Source: Zeimonas sp003577305
Lineage (GTDB): Bacteria; Pseudomonadota; Gammaproteobacteria; Burkholderiales; Burkholderiaceae_E
Assembly: GCA_030263385.1 (NCBI GenBank)
Contig: SZOX01000009.1
Location: forward strand, 61,883 to 125,882
Length of the DNA stretch: 64,000 nucleotides
Direction: 5' to 3'
The notes beneath the pieces are model-generated. The model worked only from the letters and a program-made list of their open reading frames with translations, did not search any database and was not told where the DNA came from. Below are positions 55,626-64,000 of this stretch, piece by piece (within the stretch, counting starts at the first letter, position 1; every line of letters starts with the position of its first letter). The position numbers and the translations under genes are program-made.

Positions 55626-56051
55626 ATGGTGGCCAACGACAACGCGTTCGAGCGCGACAAGCTGATCCGCTTTCACCACTGCGATCCGGCCGGCATCGTC
55701 TTCTACCCGCAGTACTTCATCCTCTTCAACGAACTGGTCGAAGACTGGTTCAACCACGGCCTGCGGTGCGATTACGCCGACATGGTCTACGCCCAGCGCC
55801 TCGGCACGCCGATGGTGCGCGTGGAGTGCGACTTCCTGTCGCCGAGCAAGATCGGCGAGATGCTCACGCTGCGGCTGCTCGTGCATCGCATCGGCCGCAG
55901 TTCGCTCGGATTGAGGGTCGAAGGCGTCTCGGGCGGCGTTCCGAGGGTGCGGGCACAGCTCACCGTCGTGCTGGCCAACGTCGACACCCTGCGTTCGGTG
56001 CCGTTTCCGCCCGAGTTGCGCGCCGGCATCGAGCGCTACCTGTCGGCCTGA
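55626..56051 (+). CDS. 4HBT-fold acyl-CoA thioesterase
   Basis: Hot-dog-fold protein of 141 residues. The active-site segment FHHCDPAGIVFYPQYF contains the catalytic Asp (about residue 20) and helix FNELVEDWFNHGL, as in YbgC and 4-hydroxybenzoyl-CoA thioesterases; VECDFLSPSKIGEML is the conserved strand region. It hydrolyses an acyl-CoA; the acyl group is not known. ATG 55626 starts 46 bases after tRNA-Ser. Confidence 0.9.
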   Translation: MVANDNAFERDKLIRFHHCDPAGIVFYPQYFILFNELVEDWFNHGLRCDYADMVYAQRLGTPMVRVECDFLSPSKIGEMLTLRLLVHRIGRSSLGLRVEGVSGGVPRVRAQLTVVLANVDTLRSVPFPPELRAGIERYLSA

Positions 56052-56306
56052 GCGCCGCGGCCGGCCGGCCCGCCAGCGGCGCCGGGGCGCCCGTTCGCGA
56101 CGCGCCCGTGCGCCGGCGCGGCGGCGATTCAGTGCGGAAAGTCCGCTGCGGCGCCGCCGCGGTCGGTGGAATTGACGCCCGGCCGGCTAACTTGTTCACT
56201 GATCCGGCGCATCGGTTCCGATAGCATCGCCCGTGTCGCAACGAGCCTCGCTGCGCGCTCCGGCATTCCGGGGCGCGTGTTGCGCGGCTCGCGCCAGAAG
56301 AAGTCG

Positions 56307-58877
56307 ATGACCGAATCGAACCTTCCGTTCCCCAGACCTGCGCCGCGCCCGCTGCTGTTCGCGCGTGCCCGCGAGTCGCTTGCCGACGCGCTGTCGGCGG
56401 CGGTGACCGACGCGTTGCCGGCGATCGCCGAGGAACTCGATCTGGTGGCCGATCGGGCGATCGACGGGCGCGAGCGTCAGGCGCTGATGGGCGCTGCGCA
56501 ACGCCTGCGCCGCGAGAGCGCGACGCGGGTCACGCAGGTGGCCGACGCGCTTGCGCGGCGCGCCAACCGCTGTCTCGAGATAGCGCGGCTCACCGACCAG
56601 GACGCCGATGATCGGGCGCTGGCGCTGATCGACGACGAGGAACTCGAAACGCAGATCCTGGCAGCCGATCTCGCGCGCGCGGCGCGCGACCATGCCGGCG
56701 TGGTCTATCCCCGCTACGCCGGCCGCTTGCGGCAGGTGGTCGAGCGCGACTGGGGCGACGACGAAATGAATCCGCTGGGCGCGCGCACGCTGGCTGGCGC
56801 TGCGATCGCGGCGCTGGAGGGCATCGTCGACGGCGCGCGGTTGCGGGCTGTGCTGCGCCGGATGGCATTGGCGACGCTGGCCGAACCGATTGCCGCTGCG
56901 ATCGCGCGCGCCGATCGGTTGCTCGAAGACGCGGGAGTGCAGCCGCCCGAGCCGCCGCTGCCGGCCGAGCCGCCGCTACCGCCGGAGTCGCCCGAGCCGC
57001 CACCGGAGTCGCCCGTGCTGCCACCGCCGGTGCAATCCCCGCTGCCCGAGTCCGGCGCGACCCGGATCGAGGAAGGCGCCACGCCGCCGGTGCCGCCCGG
57101 ATTCGGCGATTGGGCGCCGGCGCCGGCGGCCGATCGCGAAGCGGTGGAGCAGCCGCCGCAGGCGCCTTGCGAGGAGCACCCGCAGGAAGCGCTTCCCGAA
57201 CTGCCCGGCGTCGAGCGCCGCGGCGTGGAGGTGGCGCGCGCGGTCGGCGCCGCGTTGCAGGCCGAGCGCGATGCGGCGACGCTCGGAAGCTCGCCTCTGG
57301 CCGGCACGCCGCCGGGTGAACGGCTGCGGGTGCTGCCGACGCTGCAGCCGGTGGTCGAGATCGAGCGCGACGCGGTGGCGTTCGCGCACGCGATCGGCGC
57401 GATTCCGTACAGCCGCCAGGCGCGCGGCGAGTTCTTCGGCAACGTGCGCGCGCGCATGCGCGAGACCGGCGCCGCGCCTGCGCAGGTCGCGGTGGTGGAT
57501 CTCGTGGCGGCGATGTTCGACTACGTGATCGACGATCGGCGCCTGCCCGAAGCGGCAAAGCCGCTGGTCTGGCGCCTGCAGCAACCTGCGGTCGCGCTCG
57601 CACTGCTCGATCCGGCCTACCTCGGTGACGACCCGCGCTCGCTGCGCAGGCTGGTCGAGCACTTCGGGGCGATCTCGACCGCGTTCGGCGAGGACATCGT
57701 GCGCGGCAGCGAGCTTTACCGCCGGCTCGAGACCGTGGTGCGCGCGGTCGAGATCGTGTCGAGCGCGCTGCAGTCGCGCGCGGCGGTGATGGCGCAGCAG
57801 GTGGAGAAGGAGTACTCGCGCGCGGCGCGCAACGTCGGCCAGCTGATCGATCGCGTCGTGCGCGAGCGCCGTGCGCTCGAGGAGACGCCGGGACGGCGCA
57901 ACCGCCGCGACTACGCCAGGCGTCCGAGCCGCGAGCGCGAACGGCTGGTCACCGAGAGCCTGCGCGCGCTGCTCGAAGAACGCCTCGCACGGCACCAGGC
58001 GCCCGACTCGGTGCGCGACTTCGTCACCAATGTCTGGCTGCGCCACATGCGCACCGCGGCGTTGCGCAACGGCGAGGAGAGCGCCGAGTTCCGCGTCTCG
58101 CTGCAGGTGGTCGACGATCTGCTGTGGAGCCTGAACGGCGGCGAGGAGCGGCGCAGCCGTCGCGAACTCGCACAGCGCATCCCGCCGCTGATCCGGCTGA
58201 TGACGCAGGGCGTGCGCGAGATCGGCGCGAAGGAAGACGAGTTCAAGTCGTTCTTCGACGAGTTGTTCCTGATCCACCTCAGGCGCATGCAGCGGCGCGA
58301 GCGCGAACGCGGTGCGAGCACCCGCGCCGGTCTCGATCGGGAGGCGGGTGCCGGCCCCGTCACCGCAGCTGCGGTGCCGACGCTGGCGCAGCCGCTCGAC
58401 GTCGAGACGGCGATCGCGCCCGGCGAGGGCGGACCGGCCGCTGGGCAGGCGGCCGCGCAGATGCCCGAGCCTGCGACGCCCGAGCCTGCGACGCCCGAGC
58501 CTGCGACGCCCGAGCCGCCACCTGCGCCGCCGGCGCCCGTGCCGCCGGCCCCTGCGACCACGCCGTCGCCGGAGGAAGGCACCGAGCGGCGCCTGCTCGA
58601 AATCCTCGATTCGCTCGACCTCGGCGACCTGCCGGCGAGGCCGCGGCGCCGCGAACTCGAGCCCGCGCAGGCGCTCGAGCAGATCCGCCGCGGCGACTGG
58701 GTCGAGTTGCTGACGCGCGAGCGCGGCAACGCCTATCTGAAAGTCGCGTGGATCAACCGCCGGCGCACCGTGGCGCTGCTGGTGCGTTACGCGGACCGGC
58801 GCGCGATGTCGCTGCGCATGGACGAGTTGCGCGCGCGCTTCGAGCAGGCGCGCGCATTCCTGCTCGCCGCAGACTGA
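56307..58877 (+). CDS. DUF1631 family protein with repetitive Pro/Ala linkers
   Basis: Large cytoplasmic protein of 856 residues and unknown function, of a family centred on beta- and gammaproteobacteria. Family segments are LALIDDEELETQILAADLAR and RYAGRLRQVVERDWGDDEMN near the N-terminus, and a C-terminal WVELLTRERGNAYLKVAWI that resembles a PilZ-like barrel. Two low-complexity linkers break it: a Pro/Glu/Ser-rich stretch (about 215-260) and, near 715-740, three 15-base tandem copies coding PATPE. The start at 56307 has AGAAGAAG before it. It stands alone; no operon partner is visible. Confidence 0.88.
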   Translation: MTESNLPFPRPAPRPLLFARARESLADALSAAVTDALPAIAEELDLVADRAIDGRERQALMGAAQRLRRESATRVTQVADALARRANRCLEIARLTDQDADDRALALIDDEELETQILAADLARAARDHAGVVYPRYAGRLRQVVERDWGDDEMNPLGARTLAGAAIAALEGIVDGARLRAVLRRMALATLAEPIAAAIARADRLLEDAGVQPPEPPLPAEPPLPPESPEPPPESPVLPPPVQSPLPESGATRIEEGATPPVPPGFGDWAPAPAADREAVEQPPQAPCEEHPQEALPELPGVERRGVEVARAVGAALQAERDAATLGSSPLAGTPPGERLRVLPTLQPVVEIERDAVAFAHAIGAIPYSRQARGEFFGNVRARMRETGAAPAQVAVVDLVAAMFDYVIDDRRLPEAAKPLVWRLQQPAVALALLDPAYLGDDPRSLRRLVEHFGAISTAFGEDIVRGSELYRRLETVVRAVEIVSSALQSRAAVMAQQVEKEYSRAARNVGQLIDRVVRERRALEETPGRRNRRDYARRPSRERERLVTESLRALLEERLARHQAPDSVRDFVTNVWLRHMRTAALRNGEESAEFRVSLQVVDDLLWSLNGGEERRSRRELAQRIPPLIRLMTQGVREIGAKEDEFKSFFDELFLIHLRRMQRRERERGASTRAGLDREAGAGPVTAAAVPTLAQPLDVETAIAPGEGGPAAGQAAAQMPEPATPEPATPEPATPEPPPAPPAPVPPAPATTPSPEEGTERRLLEILDSLDLGDLPARPRRRELEPAQALEQIRRGDWVELLTRERGNAYLKVAWINRRRTVALLVRYADRRAMSLRMDELRARFEQARAFLLAAD
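58471..58515 (+). repeat. 15-bp tandem repeat in the DUF1631 gene
   Basis: Three consecutive copies of a 15-base unit (CCTGCGACGCCCGAG phase) encode PATPE repeats in a flexible linker. In-frame repeat-number variation here would change linker length without breaking the gene. Confidence 0.85.
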
Positions 58878-58941
58878 GCAGATGCGCTAACCCGCGCTGC
58901 GCGCAAGCGACGCCTCGCCGCATCGATCTGCACTATAGTTC

Positions 58942-58970
58942 TTGACACGATTTCGCGAAGGAATTACGGT
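58942..58970 (+). promoter_or_regulatory. Candidate promoter for the liv operon
   Basis: A perfect TTGACA at 58942-58947 is followed after 17 bases by TACGGT (58965-58970), a weak -10. If used, it gives the binding-protein gene a leader of roughly 270 bases. The 371-base gap holds no gene I can support. Confidence 0.45.
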
Positions 58971-59057
58971 TCCTGCGCTGCCGACCCCCGCCCGGGGCCG
59001 GCGATGCGTCGCGTGGCGGCGTTGCGCCGGCCCGCCCCATGCCGTTCCGGGGCAGCG

Positions 59058-59084
59058 TTGCGAATGCAGCGCACTGCTTCGCAA
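59058..59084 (+). ncRNA. Stem-loop in the livK leader
   Basis: TTGCGAA (59058-59064) pairs with TTCGCAA (59078-59084), and inside it GCAG (59066-59069) pairs with CTGC (59074-59077) with one bulged base and a four-base loop. It lies in the long untranslated leader of the livK-type gene. It may be regulatory; no known riboswitch class is recognised and no T-run follows. Confidence 0.35.
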
Positions 59085-59248
59085 TCGGGGTCGCTGCAGG
59101 TATCGGGGAAGCCCCGCGCTTGCGCTCATGCGGCCGACAGCGCAATCTTCGTCCGCCAGAGTCTGGAGGTCGCGATTGCGGCGCCCGGTTGCCATCGTCG
59201 CCTGACTCGAGCCGGGCCAGCGTTTTTTCAAGCACAGGAGAGCTTTCG

Positions 59249-60415
59249 ATGAACAGGAGACACGCAGTGAAGCTGGCCGCTGCCGCGGTGGTCGCCGCGA
59301 TGGCGGGCACGGCTGCCGCGCAGGGCAAGCCGGTCAAGGTCGGGTTCATGCTGCCGTACACCGGCACTTACGCTGCGCTCGGCACCGCGATCGAGAACGG
59401 CTTCCGGCTGTTCATCGAGGAGCAGGGCGGCAAACTTGGCGGGCAGGCGATCGAGTTCGTGCGGGTCGACGACGAGAGCGACCCGTCCAAGGCCACCGAC
59501 AACGTCAACAAACTGATCAAGCGCGACCAGGTCGACGTGGTGGTGGGCACCGTACACTCGGGCGTCGCCATGGCGATGGCCAAGGCGGCCAAGGACAGCG
59601 GCACCCTGCTGATCGTGCCCAACGCAGGCGCCGACGCGGTCACCGGCCCGATGTGTGCCCCGAACATCTTCCGCACCTCGTTCTCGAACTGGCAGCCCGG
59701 GTTCGCGATGGGCGAGGTGGTCGCCAAGCGCGGCCACAAGACCGCGGTGACGATCACCTGGAAATACGCGGCCGGCGACGAGAGCGTCAACGGCTTCAAG
59801 GAGAGCTTCACGAAGGCCGGCGGCAAGGTGCTCAAGGACCTCACGCTCCCATTCCCGAACGTGGAGTTCCAGGCGCTGCTCACCGAGATCGCTTCGCTCA
59901 AGCCCGATGCGGTCTACACCTTCTTCGCCGGCGGCGGGGCGGTGAAGTTCGTCAAGGACTACGCGGCGGCGGGCCTCGGCAAGACGATCCCGCTCTACGG
60001 CGCGGGCTTCCTCACCGACGGAACGCTCGAAGCCCAGGGCGAGGCGGCGCAGGGGCTGCTCACCACGCTGCACTACGCCGACGGGCTGGAAAACCCGAAA
60101 GACAAGTCGTTCCGCCTGGCCTACGCGAAGGCGTACAAGCTGCAGCCCGACGTCTATGCGGTGCAGGGCTACGACGCGGCGCAACTGCTCGGTGCCGGCC
60201 TGGCTGCGGTCAAGGGCGACATGGGCAAGCGCGACGCGATGTACGCGGCGATGGCCAAGGCGCGCATCGCCAGCCCGCGCGGCCCGTTCACGCTGTCGAA
60301 GTCGCACAATCCGGTGCAGGACATCTACCTGCGCAAGGTCGAAGGCAAGGCGAACCAGGTGCAGGGGGTCGCGGTCAAGGCGCTGGCCGATCCGGGACGC
60401 GGCTGCCGCATGTGA
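59249..60415 (+). CDS. livK: Branched-chain amino acid-type ABC transporter substrate-binding protein
   Basis: Periplasmic receptor of 388 residues in the LivK/peripla_BP_6 family. It has a signal peptide (about 1-25, ending TAAAQ), then KVGFMLPYTGTYAALGTAIENG, KLGGQAIEFVRVDDESDPSKA, and VVVGTVHSGVAMAMAKAA. Such receptors bind leucine-type amino acids, but many relatives take aromatic acids or amides, so the ligand is open. CAGGAGAG precedes the ATG. First gene of a five-gene rightward operon. Confidence 0.92.
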   Translation: MNRRHAVKLAAAAVVAAMAGTAAAQGKPVKVGFMLPYTGTYAALGTAIENGFRLFIEEQGGKLGGQAIEFVRVDDESDPSKATDNVNKLIKRDQVDVVVGTVHSGVAMAMAKAAKDSGTLLIVPNAGADAVTGPMCAPNIFRTSFSNWQPGFAMGEVVAKRGHKTAVTITWKYAAGDESVNGFKESFTKAGGKVLKDLTLPFPNVEFQALLTEIASLKPDAVYTFFAGGGAVKFVKDYAAAGLGKTIPLYGAGFLTDGTLEAQGEAAQGLLTTLHYADGLENPKDKSFRLAYAKAYKLQPDVYAVQGYDAAQLLGAGLAAVKGDMGKRDAMYAAMAKARIASPRGPFTLSKSHNPVQDIYLRKVEGKANQVQGVAVKALADPGRGCRM

Positions 60416-60518
60416 GTCGCCGACTGCCCGCTGACGCGCGGCCGCTGGCCGTGCGGCAGCAGGGCCTGCACGGCTGGCCCCGGCGCGGGGCGGTCGCAGT
60501 CTCGAGAGCCCCTGGCGC

Positions 60519-61400
60519 ATGGATCCCGTCGTCTTTCTTGTTCAATGCCTGAACGCCGTCCAGTACGGGCTGCTGCTGTTCCTGGTCGCCAGCGGCCTCA
60601 CGCTGATCTTCGGCATCATGGGCGTGATCAACCTGGCGCACGGCAGCTTCTACATGATCGGCGCCTACATGGCGTACGCGCTGGCGCCGCTGGTCGAGCA
60701 GACGCTGGGCGGCGGCTTCTTCACGACGCTGGCGGTCTCGATCGTGGCCTCGGTCGCGCTGGGCTACCTGCTCGAGTGGGCTTTCTTCAGCTACCTGTAC
60801 GAGCGTGAGCACCTGCAGCAGGTGCTGATGACGTACGCGCTGATCCTCGTCTTCGAGGAAACGCGCAGCATCCTGGTCGGCAACGACGTGCACGGGGTGC
60901 AAGCGCCCGAGTGGCTGGCGGGCACGCTGCCGCTGGGCGAACTGATGACCTATCCGGTCTATCGCCTGTTCATCTCGGCAGTCTGCGTGGCGCTGGTGCT
61001 CGCGCTGTTCTGGGTGATCACGCGCACCCGGCTCGGCATGACGGTGCGCGCGGGCGCCTCGAACCGCGAGATGGTCCAGGCGATGGGCGTCGACATCAAG
61101 TTCCTCTATCGCGTGGTGTTCTCGGCCGGGGTGGCGCTCGCGGCGCTCGCCGGGGCGATCGCCGCGCCGGTGTCGTCGGTGTATCCGGGCATGGGCAACC
61201 AGGTGCTGATCGTCTGTTTCGTGGTGGTGGTGATCGGCGGCATCGGCTCGATCCGCGGCGCGCTGGTGGCCGCGCTGCTGGTGGGGTTCGTCGACACCTT
61301 CGGTGCCGTCTTCTTTCCGCAGGCTGCCGGCGTGCTGGTCTACCTGCTGATGGCGGCAATCCTGCTGTGGCGGCCCGAGGGGCTGTTCCGCACCGTCTGA
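60519..61400 (+). CDS. livH: Branched-chain amino acid-type ABC transporter permease LivH
   Basis: Inner-membrane permease of 293 residues with about eight helices. LivH hallmarks are LVASGLTLIFGIMGVINLAHG near the start and the coupling-loop region TVRAGASNREMVQAMGVDI, followed by a central PVSSVYPGMG. It pairs with LivM. It lies 103 bases after livK, with no terminator in the gap, and 10 bases before livM. Confidence 0.93.
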   Translation: MDPVVFLVQCLNAVQYGLLLFLVASGLTLIFGIMGVINLAHGSFYMIGAYMAYALAPLVEQTLGGGFFTTLAVSIVASVALGYLLEWAFFSYLYEREHLQQVLMTYALILVFEETRSILVGNDVHGVQAPEWLAGTLPLGELMTYPVYRLFISAVCVALVLALFWVITRTRLGMTVRAGASNREMVQAMGVDIKFLYRVVFSAGVALAALAGAIAAPVSSVYPGMGNQVLIVCFVVVVIGGIGSIRGALVAALLVGFVDTFGAVFFPQAAGVLVYLLMAAILLWRPEGLFRTV

Positions 61401-61410
61401 GCCGCGCCCC

Positions 61411-62406
61411 ATGAGGGATCTGTCCTCGCGCGTCGTGCCGGCGGTGATTGCCGGGCTGGCGCTCGCCGCGTTTCCGATGTTCGGCGGCAAGTTCGCGATC
61501 GACCTGGTCACGAAGATCATGATCTTGGCGATCTTCGCGCTCAGCCTCGAACTGCTGGTCGGCCAGACGGGCCTGGTGTGTTTCGGCCACGCCGCGTTCC
61601 TCGGCATCGCGGCATACACCGCGGCGCTGCTCACGCCGCAAAGCGGCCCGGCCCCGCTGCTGGCGCTGCTGCCGGCGGCGGTGCTGGCCGCGGGCGGCTA
61701 CGCGCTGGCGGTCGGGGCGCTGTCGCTGCGCACGCGCGGCATCTACTTCATCATGGTGACGCTCGCCTTCGCGCAGATGGCCTACTACGTCTTCCACGAC
61801 ACGAAGCTGGGCGGCGGCAGCGACGGCATCTACGTCTATTACCGGCCGGTCCTGTCGGTCGGCGACTGGCAGCCGTTCGATCTCGACGGGGGCCACACCT
61901 TCTACTATTTCGTGCTCGTCTTCCTCGCCTTCACGTTCGCGCTGCTCGGGTTTCTCGTGCGCAGCCGCTTCGGCCGGGCGCTGGCCGGCATTCGCGTGAA
62001 TGAGCAGCGCATGCGCGCCGCGGGCTTCGCCACCTACGGCTACAAGCTCGCCGCGTTCGTGCTGGCAGGCATGCTCGCCGGCCTCGCCGGGTTCCTGTAC
62101 GCGCTGAAGGACGGTTTCGTGAGTCCCGAGCTGCTCTCCTGGCACCAGTCGGGCGCGGTACTGATCATGATCATCCTCGGCGGTCTCGGGAGCCTGCGCG
62201 GGGCAGTGGTGGGGGCCTTCGCGTTCGTGCTTCTGCAGGAGCTGTTCCAGTCCGAGGCGGTCTTCGGGGCGCTGGCGCAGCACTGGCAGCTCACGCTCGG
62301 CTTCGCGATCATCGCCTGCGTGGCGCTGATGCCCGACGGCATCGTCGGCGTCGGACGGCAGTTCGGGCGGCGCGTGGCGAACCTGCGCAGGTTGCGCAAT
62401 GCCTGA
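61411..62406 (+). CDS. livM: Branched-chain amino acid-type ABC transporter permease LivM
   Basis: Second permease, 331 residues, with about ten helices. LivM features: ALSLELLVGQTGLVCFGHAA, then YYVFHDTKLGGGSDGI and the coupling segment FGRALAGIRVNEQRMRAAGF. It forms the channel with LivH. Its last 8 bases overlap the livG start. Confidence 0.93.
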   Translation: MRDLSSRVVPAVIAGLALAAFPMFGGKFAIDLVTKIMILAIFALSLELLVGQTGLVCFGHAAFLGIAAYTAALLTPQSGPAPLLALLPAAVLAAGGYALAVGALSLRTRGIYFIMVTLAFAQMAYYVFHDTKLGGGSDGIYVYYRPVLSVGDWQPFDLDGGHTFYYFVLVFLAFTFALLGFLVRSRFGRALAGIRVNEQRMRAAGFATYGYKLAAFVLAGMLAGLAGFLYALKDGFVSPELLSWHQSGAVLIMIILGGLGSLRGAVVGAFAFVLLQELFQSEAVFGALAQHWQLTLGFAIIACVALMPDGIVGVGRQFGRRVANLRRLRNA

Positions 62407-63169
62407 GTCGCGCGCGGGCGAAGTGCTGCTGCGCGCGAGCCGGGTATCGCGCAGCTTCGGCGGCCTGAAGGCGGTCGACGATGTCTCGGTCGCGGTCCGC
62501 CAGGGCACGGTCCACGCGGTGATCGGCACCAACGGCGCGGGCAAGTCCACGCTGATCAACCTGTTGTGCGGCGAGATCCAGGCGAGCCAGGGCACGGTGG
62601 AGCTGCTCGGCCACGACGTCTCGCGCTGGTCACAGCCGCGACGCGCGCAGGCCGGACTGGGCCGCAGCTACCAGCGCAACACGATCTATGCCCCGTTCAC
62701 GGTGTTCGAGAACTGCCGACTGAGCGCACAGGCGCGGCTGCAGCGGCCCTGGGCCTGGTTCACGCCGGCTTCGTCGTGTGCGACCACCTGCGCCGCCGCA
62801 AGCCACGCGCTCGAGCGCACCGGGCTTGCCGCGCAGGCGCACCTGATCGCCGGCACGCTCTCGCACGGCCAGAAGCGCCAGCTCGAGATCGCCATGTGCC
62901 TGGCCACCGGTCCGCGCGTGCTGGTACTCGACGAACCGCTTGCGGGCATGGGCGCCGAGGAATCCGAGCGCATGCTCGCGCTGCTCGAAGGGCTGAAGGC
63001 CGAACACGCGATCCTGCTGGTCGAGCACGACATGGGCGCGGTGTTCCGCGTCTCCGACGAGATCACCGTGATGGTCAACGGCCGCGTCATCGCCACCGGT
63101 GCGCCCGAAGAGATCCGCGCCAACGCCGAAGTGCAGACCGCCTACCTGGGCGAGGAGGGCGCGAATTAG
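62399..63169 (+). CDS. livG: Branched-chain amino acid-type ABC transporter ATP-binding protein LivG
   Basis: ATPase of 256 residues. Walker A GTNGAGKST (43-51), signature LSHGQKRQLEIAMCLA, Walker B VLVLDEPLAGMG, H-loop LLVEHDMGAVF, and the typical C-terminal NAEVQTAYLG. It acts with LivF as a heterodimer on the LivHM permease. It overlaps livM and is followed after 22 bases by livF. Confidence 0.94.
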   Translation: MPESRAGEVLLRASRVSRSFGGLKAVDDVSVAVRQGTVHAVIGTNGAGKSTLINLLCGEIQASQGTVELLGHDVSRWSQPRRAQAGLGRSYQRNTIYAPFTVFENCRLSAQARLQRPWAWFTPASSCATTCAAASHALERTGLAAQAHLIAGTLSHGQKRQLEIAMCLATGPRVLVLDEPLAGMGAEESERMLALLEGLKAEHAILLVEHDMGAVFRVSDEITVMVNGRVIATGAPEEIRANAEVQTAYLGEEGAN

Positions 63170-63191
63170 CGCGCGAGCACCGCATCGACCC

Positions 63192-63905
63192 ATGACCGGC
63201 ACGCTCATCGAGATCAGCGACCTGCACGCCTATTACGGGCAGAGCCACGTGCTGCGCGGCGTGAACCTGCGCATCGGGGCGGGCGAGGCCGTGGGGCTGC
63301 TCGGGCGCAACGGCATGGGCAAGACGACGCTGATCCGCGGCATGCTCAGGCTGATGCGTGCGACCACCGGGCGCATCGTCGTGCGCGGCCGCGACTGCAG
63401 CGCCGAGCGGCCCGATCGCGTCGCGCGGATGGGCATCGGCTACGTGCCCGAAGGGCGAGGCATCTTTCCGAACCTCTCGGTGCGTGAGAACCTGCTGATG
63501 GCGGCGCGCCCGGGCGTGCGCGGGCAGGCCGACTGGACTTTCGAGCGGGTGCTCGAAACCTTCCCGCGCCTGGCCGAGCGGCTGCACCACGGCGGCAACC
63601 AGCTCTCGGGCGGCGAGCAGCAGATGCTCGCGATCGGCCGCGCGCTGATGACCAACCCCGAGCTCATCGTGCTCGACGAGGCCACCGAGGGGCTGGCGCC
63701 GCTGATCGTGCGCGAGATCTGGCGCATCGTCGCCGGCATCCGTGCAACCGGCATCGCGTCGCTGGTGGTCGACCGCAACTATCGCGCGGTGCTGGCTCAC
63801 ACCGACCGCTGCGTGGTGCTCGAGCGCGGGCTGGTGGCGCTCGAAGGCGACTCGAAGTCGCTGGCGGCCGACGAAGGCGCGCTGCAGGCCTATCTCGGCG
63901 TCTGA
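63192..63905 (+). CDS. livF: Branched-chain amino acid-type ABC transporter ATP-binding protein LivF
   Basis: ATPase of 237 residues. Walker A GRNGMGKTT (38-46), LivF-specific GYVPEGRGIFPNLSVRENLL, signature LSGGEQQMLAIGRALM and Walker B LIVLDEATEGLAP. The position of the H-loop reads VVDRN where classic LivF has VEQN; neither has a histidine there. The C-terminal EGALQAYLGV is typical. Last gene of the operon visible in the window. Confidence 0.93.
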   Translation: MTGTLIEISDLHAYYGQSHVLRGVNLRIGAGEAVGLLGRNGMGKTTLIRGMLRLMRATTGRIVVRGRDCSAERPDRVARMGIGYVPEGRGIFPNLSVRENLLMAARPGVRGQADWTFERVLETFPRLAERLHHGGNQLSGGEQQMLAIGRALMTNPELIVLDEATEGLAPLIVREIWRIVAGIRATGIASLVVDRNYRAVLAHTDRCVVLERGLVALEGDSKSLAADEGALQAYLGV

Positions 63906-64000
63906 GAGGGTGTAGCCGAAATGATCAGGCGGCCAACCTTGTTGCGAGCATACGCGCTTCGACCAGCCAGACCCAGGCCACCGGTGCCCATGAGGAGCGG
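63890..64000 (-). other. Possible 3' end of a leftward ORF cut by the right edge
   Basis: On the minus strand an open frame enters from the right edge and stops at 63890-63892, inside the 3' end of livF. The visible residues begin PLLMGTGGLGLAGRSAYARNK. The LLMGTGxxGLAG stretch followed by basic residues recalls the membrane helix of PEP-CTERM sorting tails, but the usual PEP motif would lie beyond the edge and the tail after the basic residues is longer than normal. It may be chance. Confidence 0.2.

Noticed and set aside
58471..58515. Tandem 15-base repeats considered as a CRISPR array
   Set aside because: Units are directly contiguous with no spacers, are in frame within a gene, and no cas genes are present.
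58933..59367. A minus-strand frame in the livK leader
   Set aside because: Arg/Pro/Ala-rich shadow sequence overlapping the livK signal peptide; no ribosome binding site and no family.

Overview
This is a GC-rich (roughly two-thirds G+C), gene-dense chromosomal window. It looks like a betaproteobacterium of the order Burkholderiales. The reasons are a DUF1631-family protein, an algZR-hemC-hemD-hemX-hemY string, a trxB-Smr-ftsK-lolA-rarA-serS neighbourhood, a single-lipoyl aceF next to lpdA with a PAS kinase/FixJ-type pair beside aceE, and several TRAP and LIV transporters. This placement is inferred from gene content only; no alignment was run.

Layout, left to right. (1) 1-5.8 kb: a leftward TAXI-type TRAP operon (binding protein, fused permease, DUF1850 tail) and rightward genes for a small membrane protein and an MscS/YbdG-like channel, then a DUF3293 protein. 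(2) 5.8-7.4 kb: a scar next to a leftward tRNA-Arg(ACG), holding a truncated IS3 orfA, a truncated higA with the last codons of higB, an intact hicB, and a frame-disrupted hicA. (3) 7.4-10.8 kb: a tungstate-type ABC transporter (tupBCA order, leftward) and a divergent ModE/LysR-like regulator. (4) 10.7-20.1 kb: a PAS histidine kinase/FixJ-type regulator pair transcribed away from the pyruvate dehydrogenase operon aceE-aceF-lpdA. (5) 20.3-27.0 kb: a DctP-type TRAP binding protein convergent with its probable dctQ-dctM permease genes, then a CNNM/CorC-type membrane protein with a small partner, and argH. (6) 27.1-33.0 kb: algZ-algR-hemC-hemD-hemX-hemY, mostly with overlapping ends. (7) 33.0-40.7 kb: an aldehyde dehydrogenase and a complete RND efflux operon. 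(8) 40.6-47.1 kb: FemAB-like acyltransferase, nadE, glnB (PII), a MocA-like nucleotidyltransferase, Smr protein, trxB and a Crp/Fnr regulator. (9) 47.2-58.9 kb: ftsK, lolA, a DSD1-type PLP enzyme, an MFS transporter, rarA, serS, tRNA-Ser(CGA), a thioesterase and the DUF1631 protein. (10) 59.2-63.9 kb: a complete branched-chain amino acid type ABC transporter (livKHMGF order).

Most of the window is core metabolism and transport, and I see no clear candidate for an undescribed multi-gene defence or mobile system. The items most worth a second look are small. One is a 12-codon relic of a lipoyl domain at the N-terminus of lpdA that repeats the start of aceF. Another is the decayed toxin-antitoxin/IS3 scar at the 3' side of tRNA-Arg. 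There is a perfect 24-bp inverted repeat in front of glnB. tRNA-Ser lies directly behind serS. A 27-residue membrane microprotein candidate has a good ribosome binding site. Direct repeats lie between the kinase and aceE. A long livK leader contains a hairpin.
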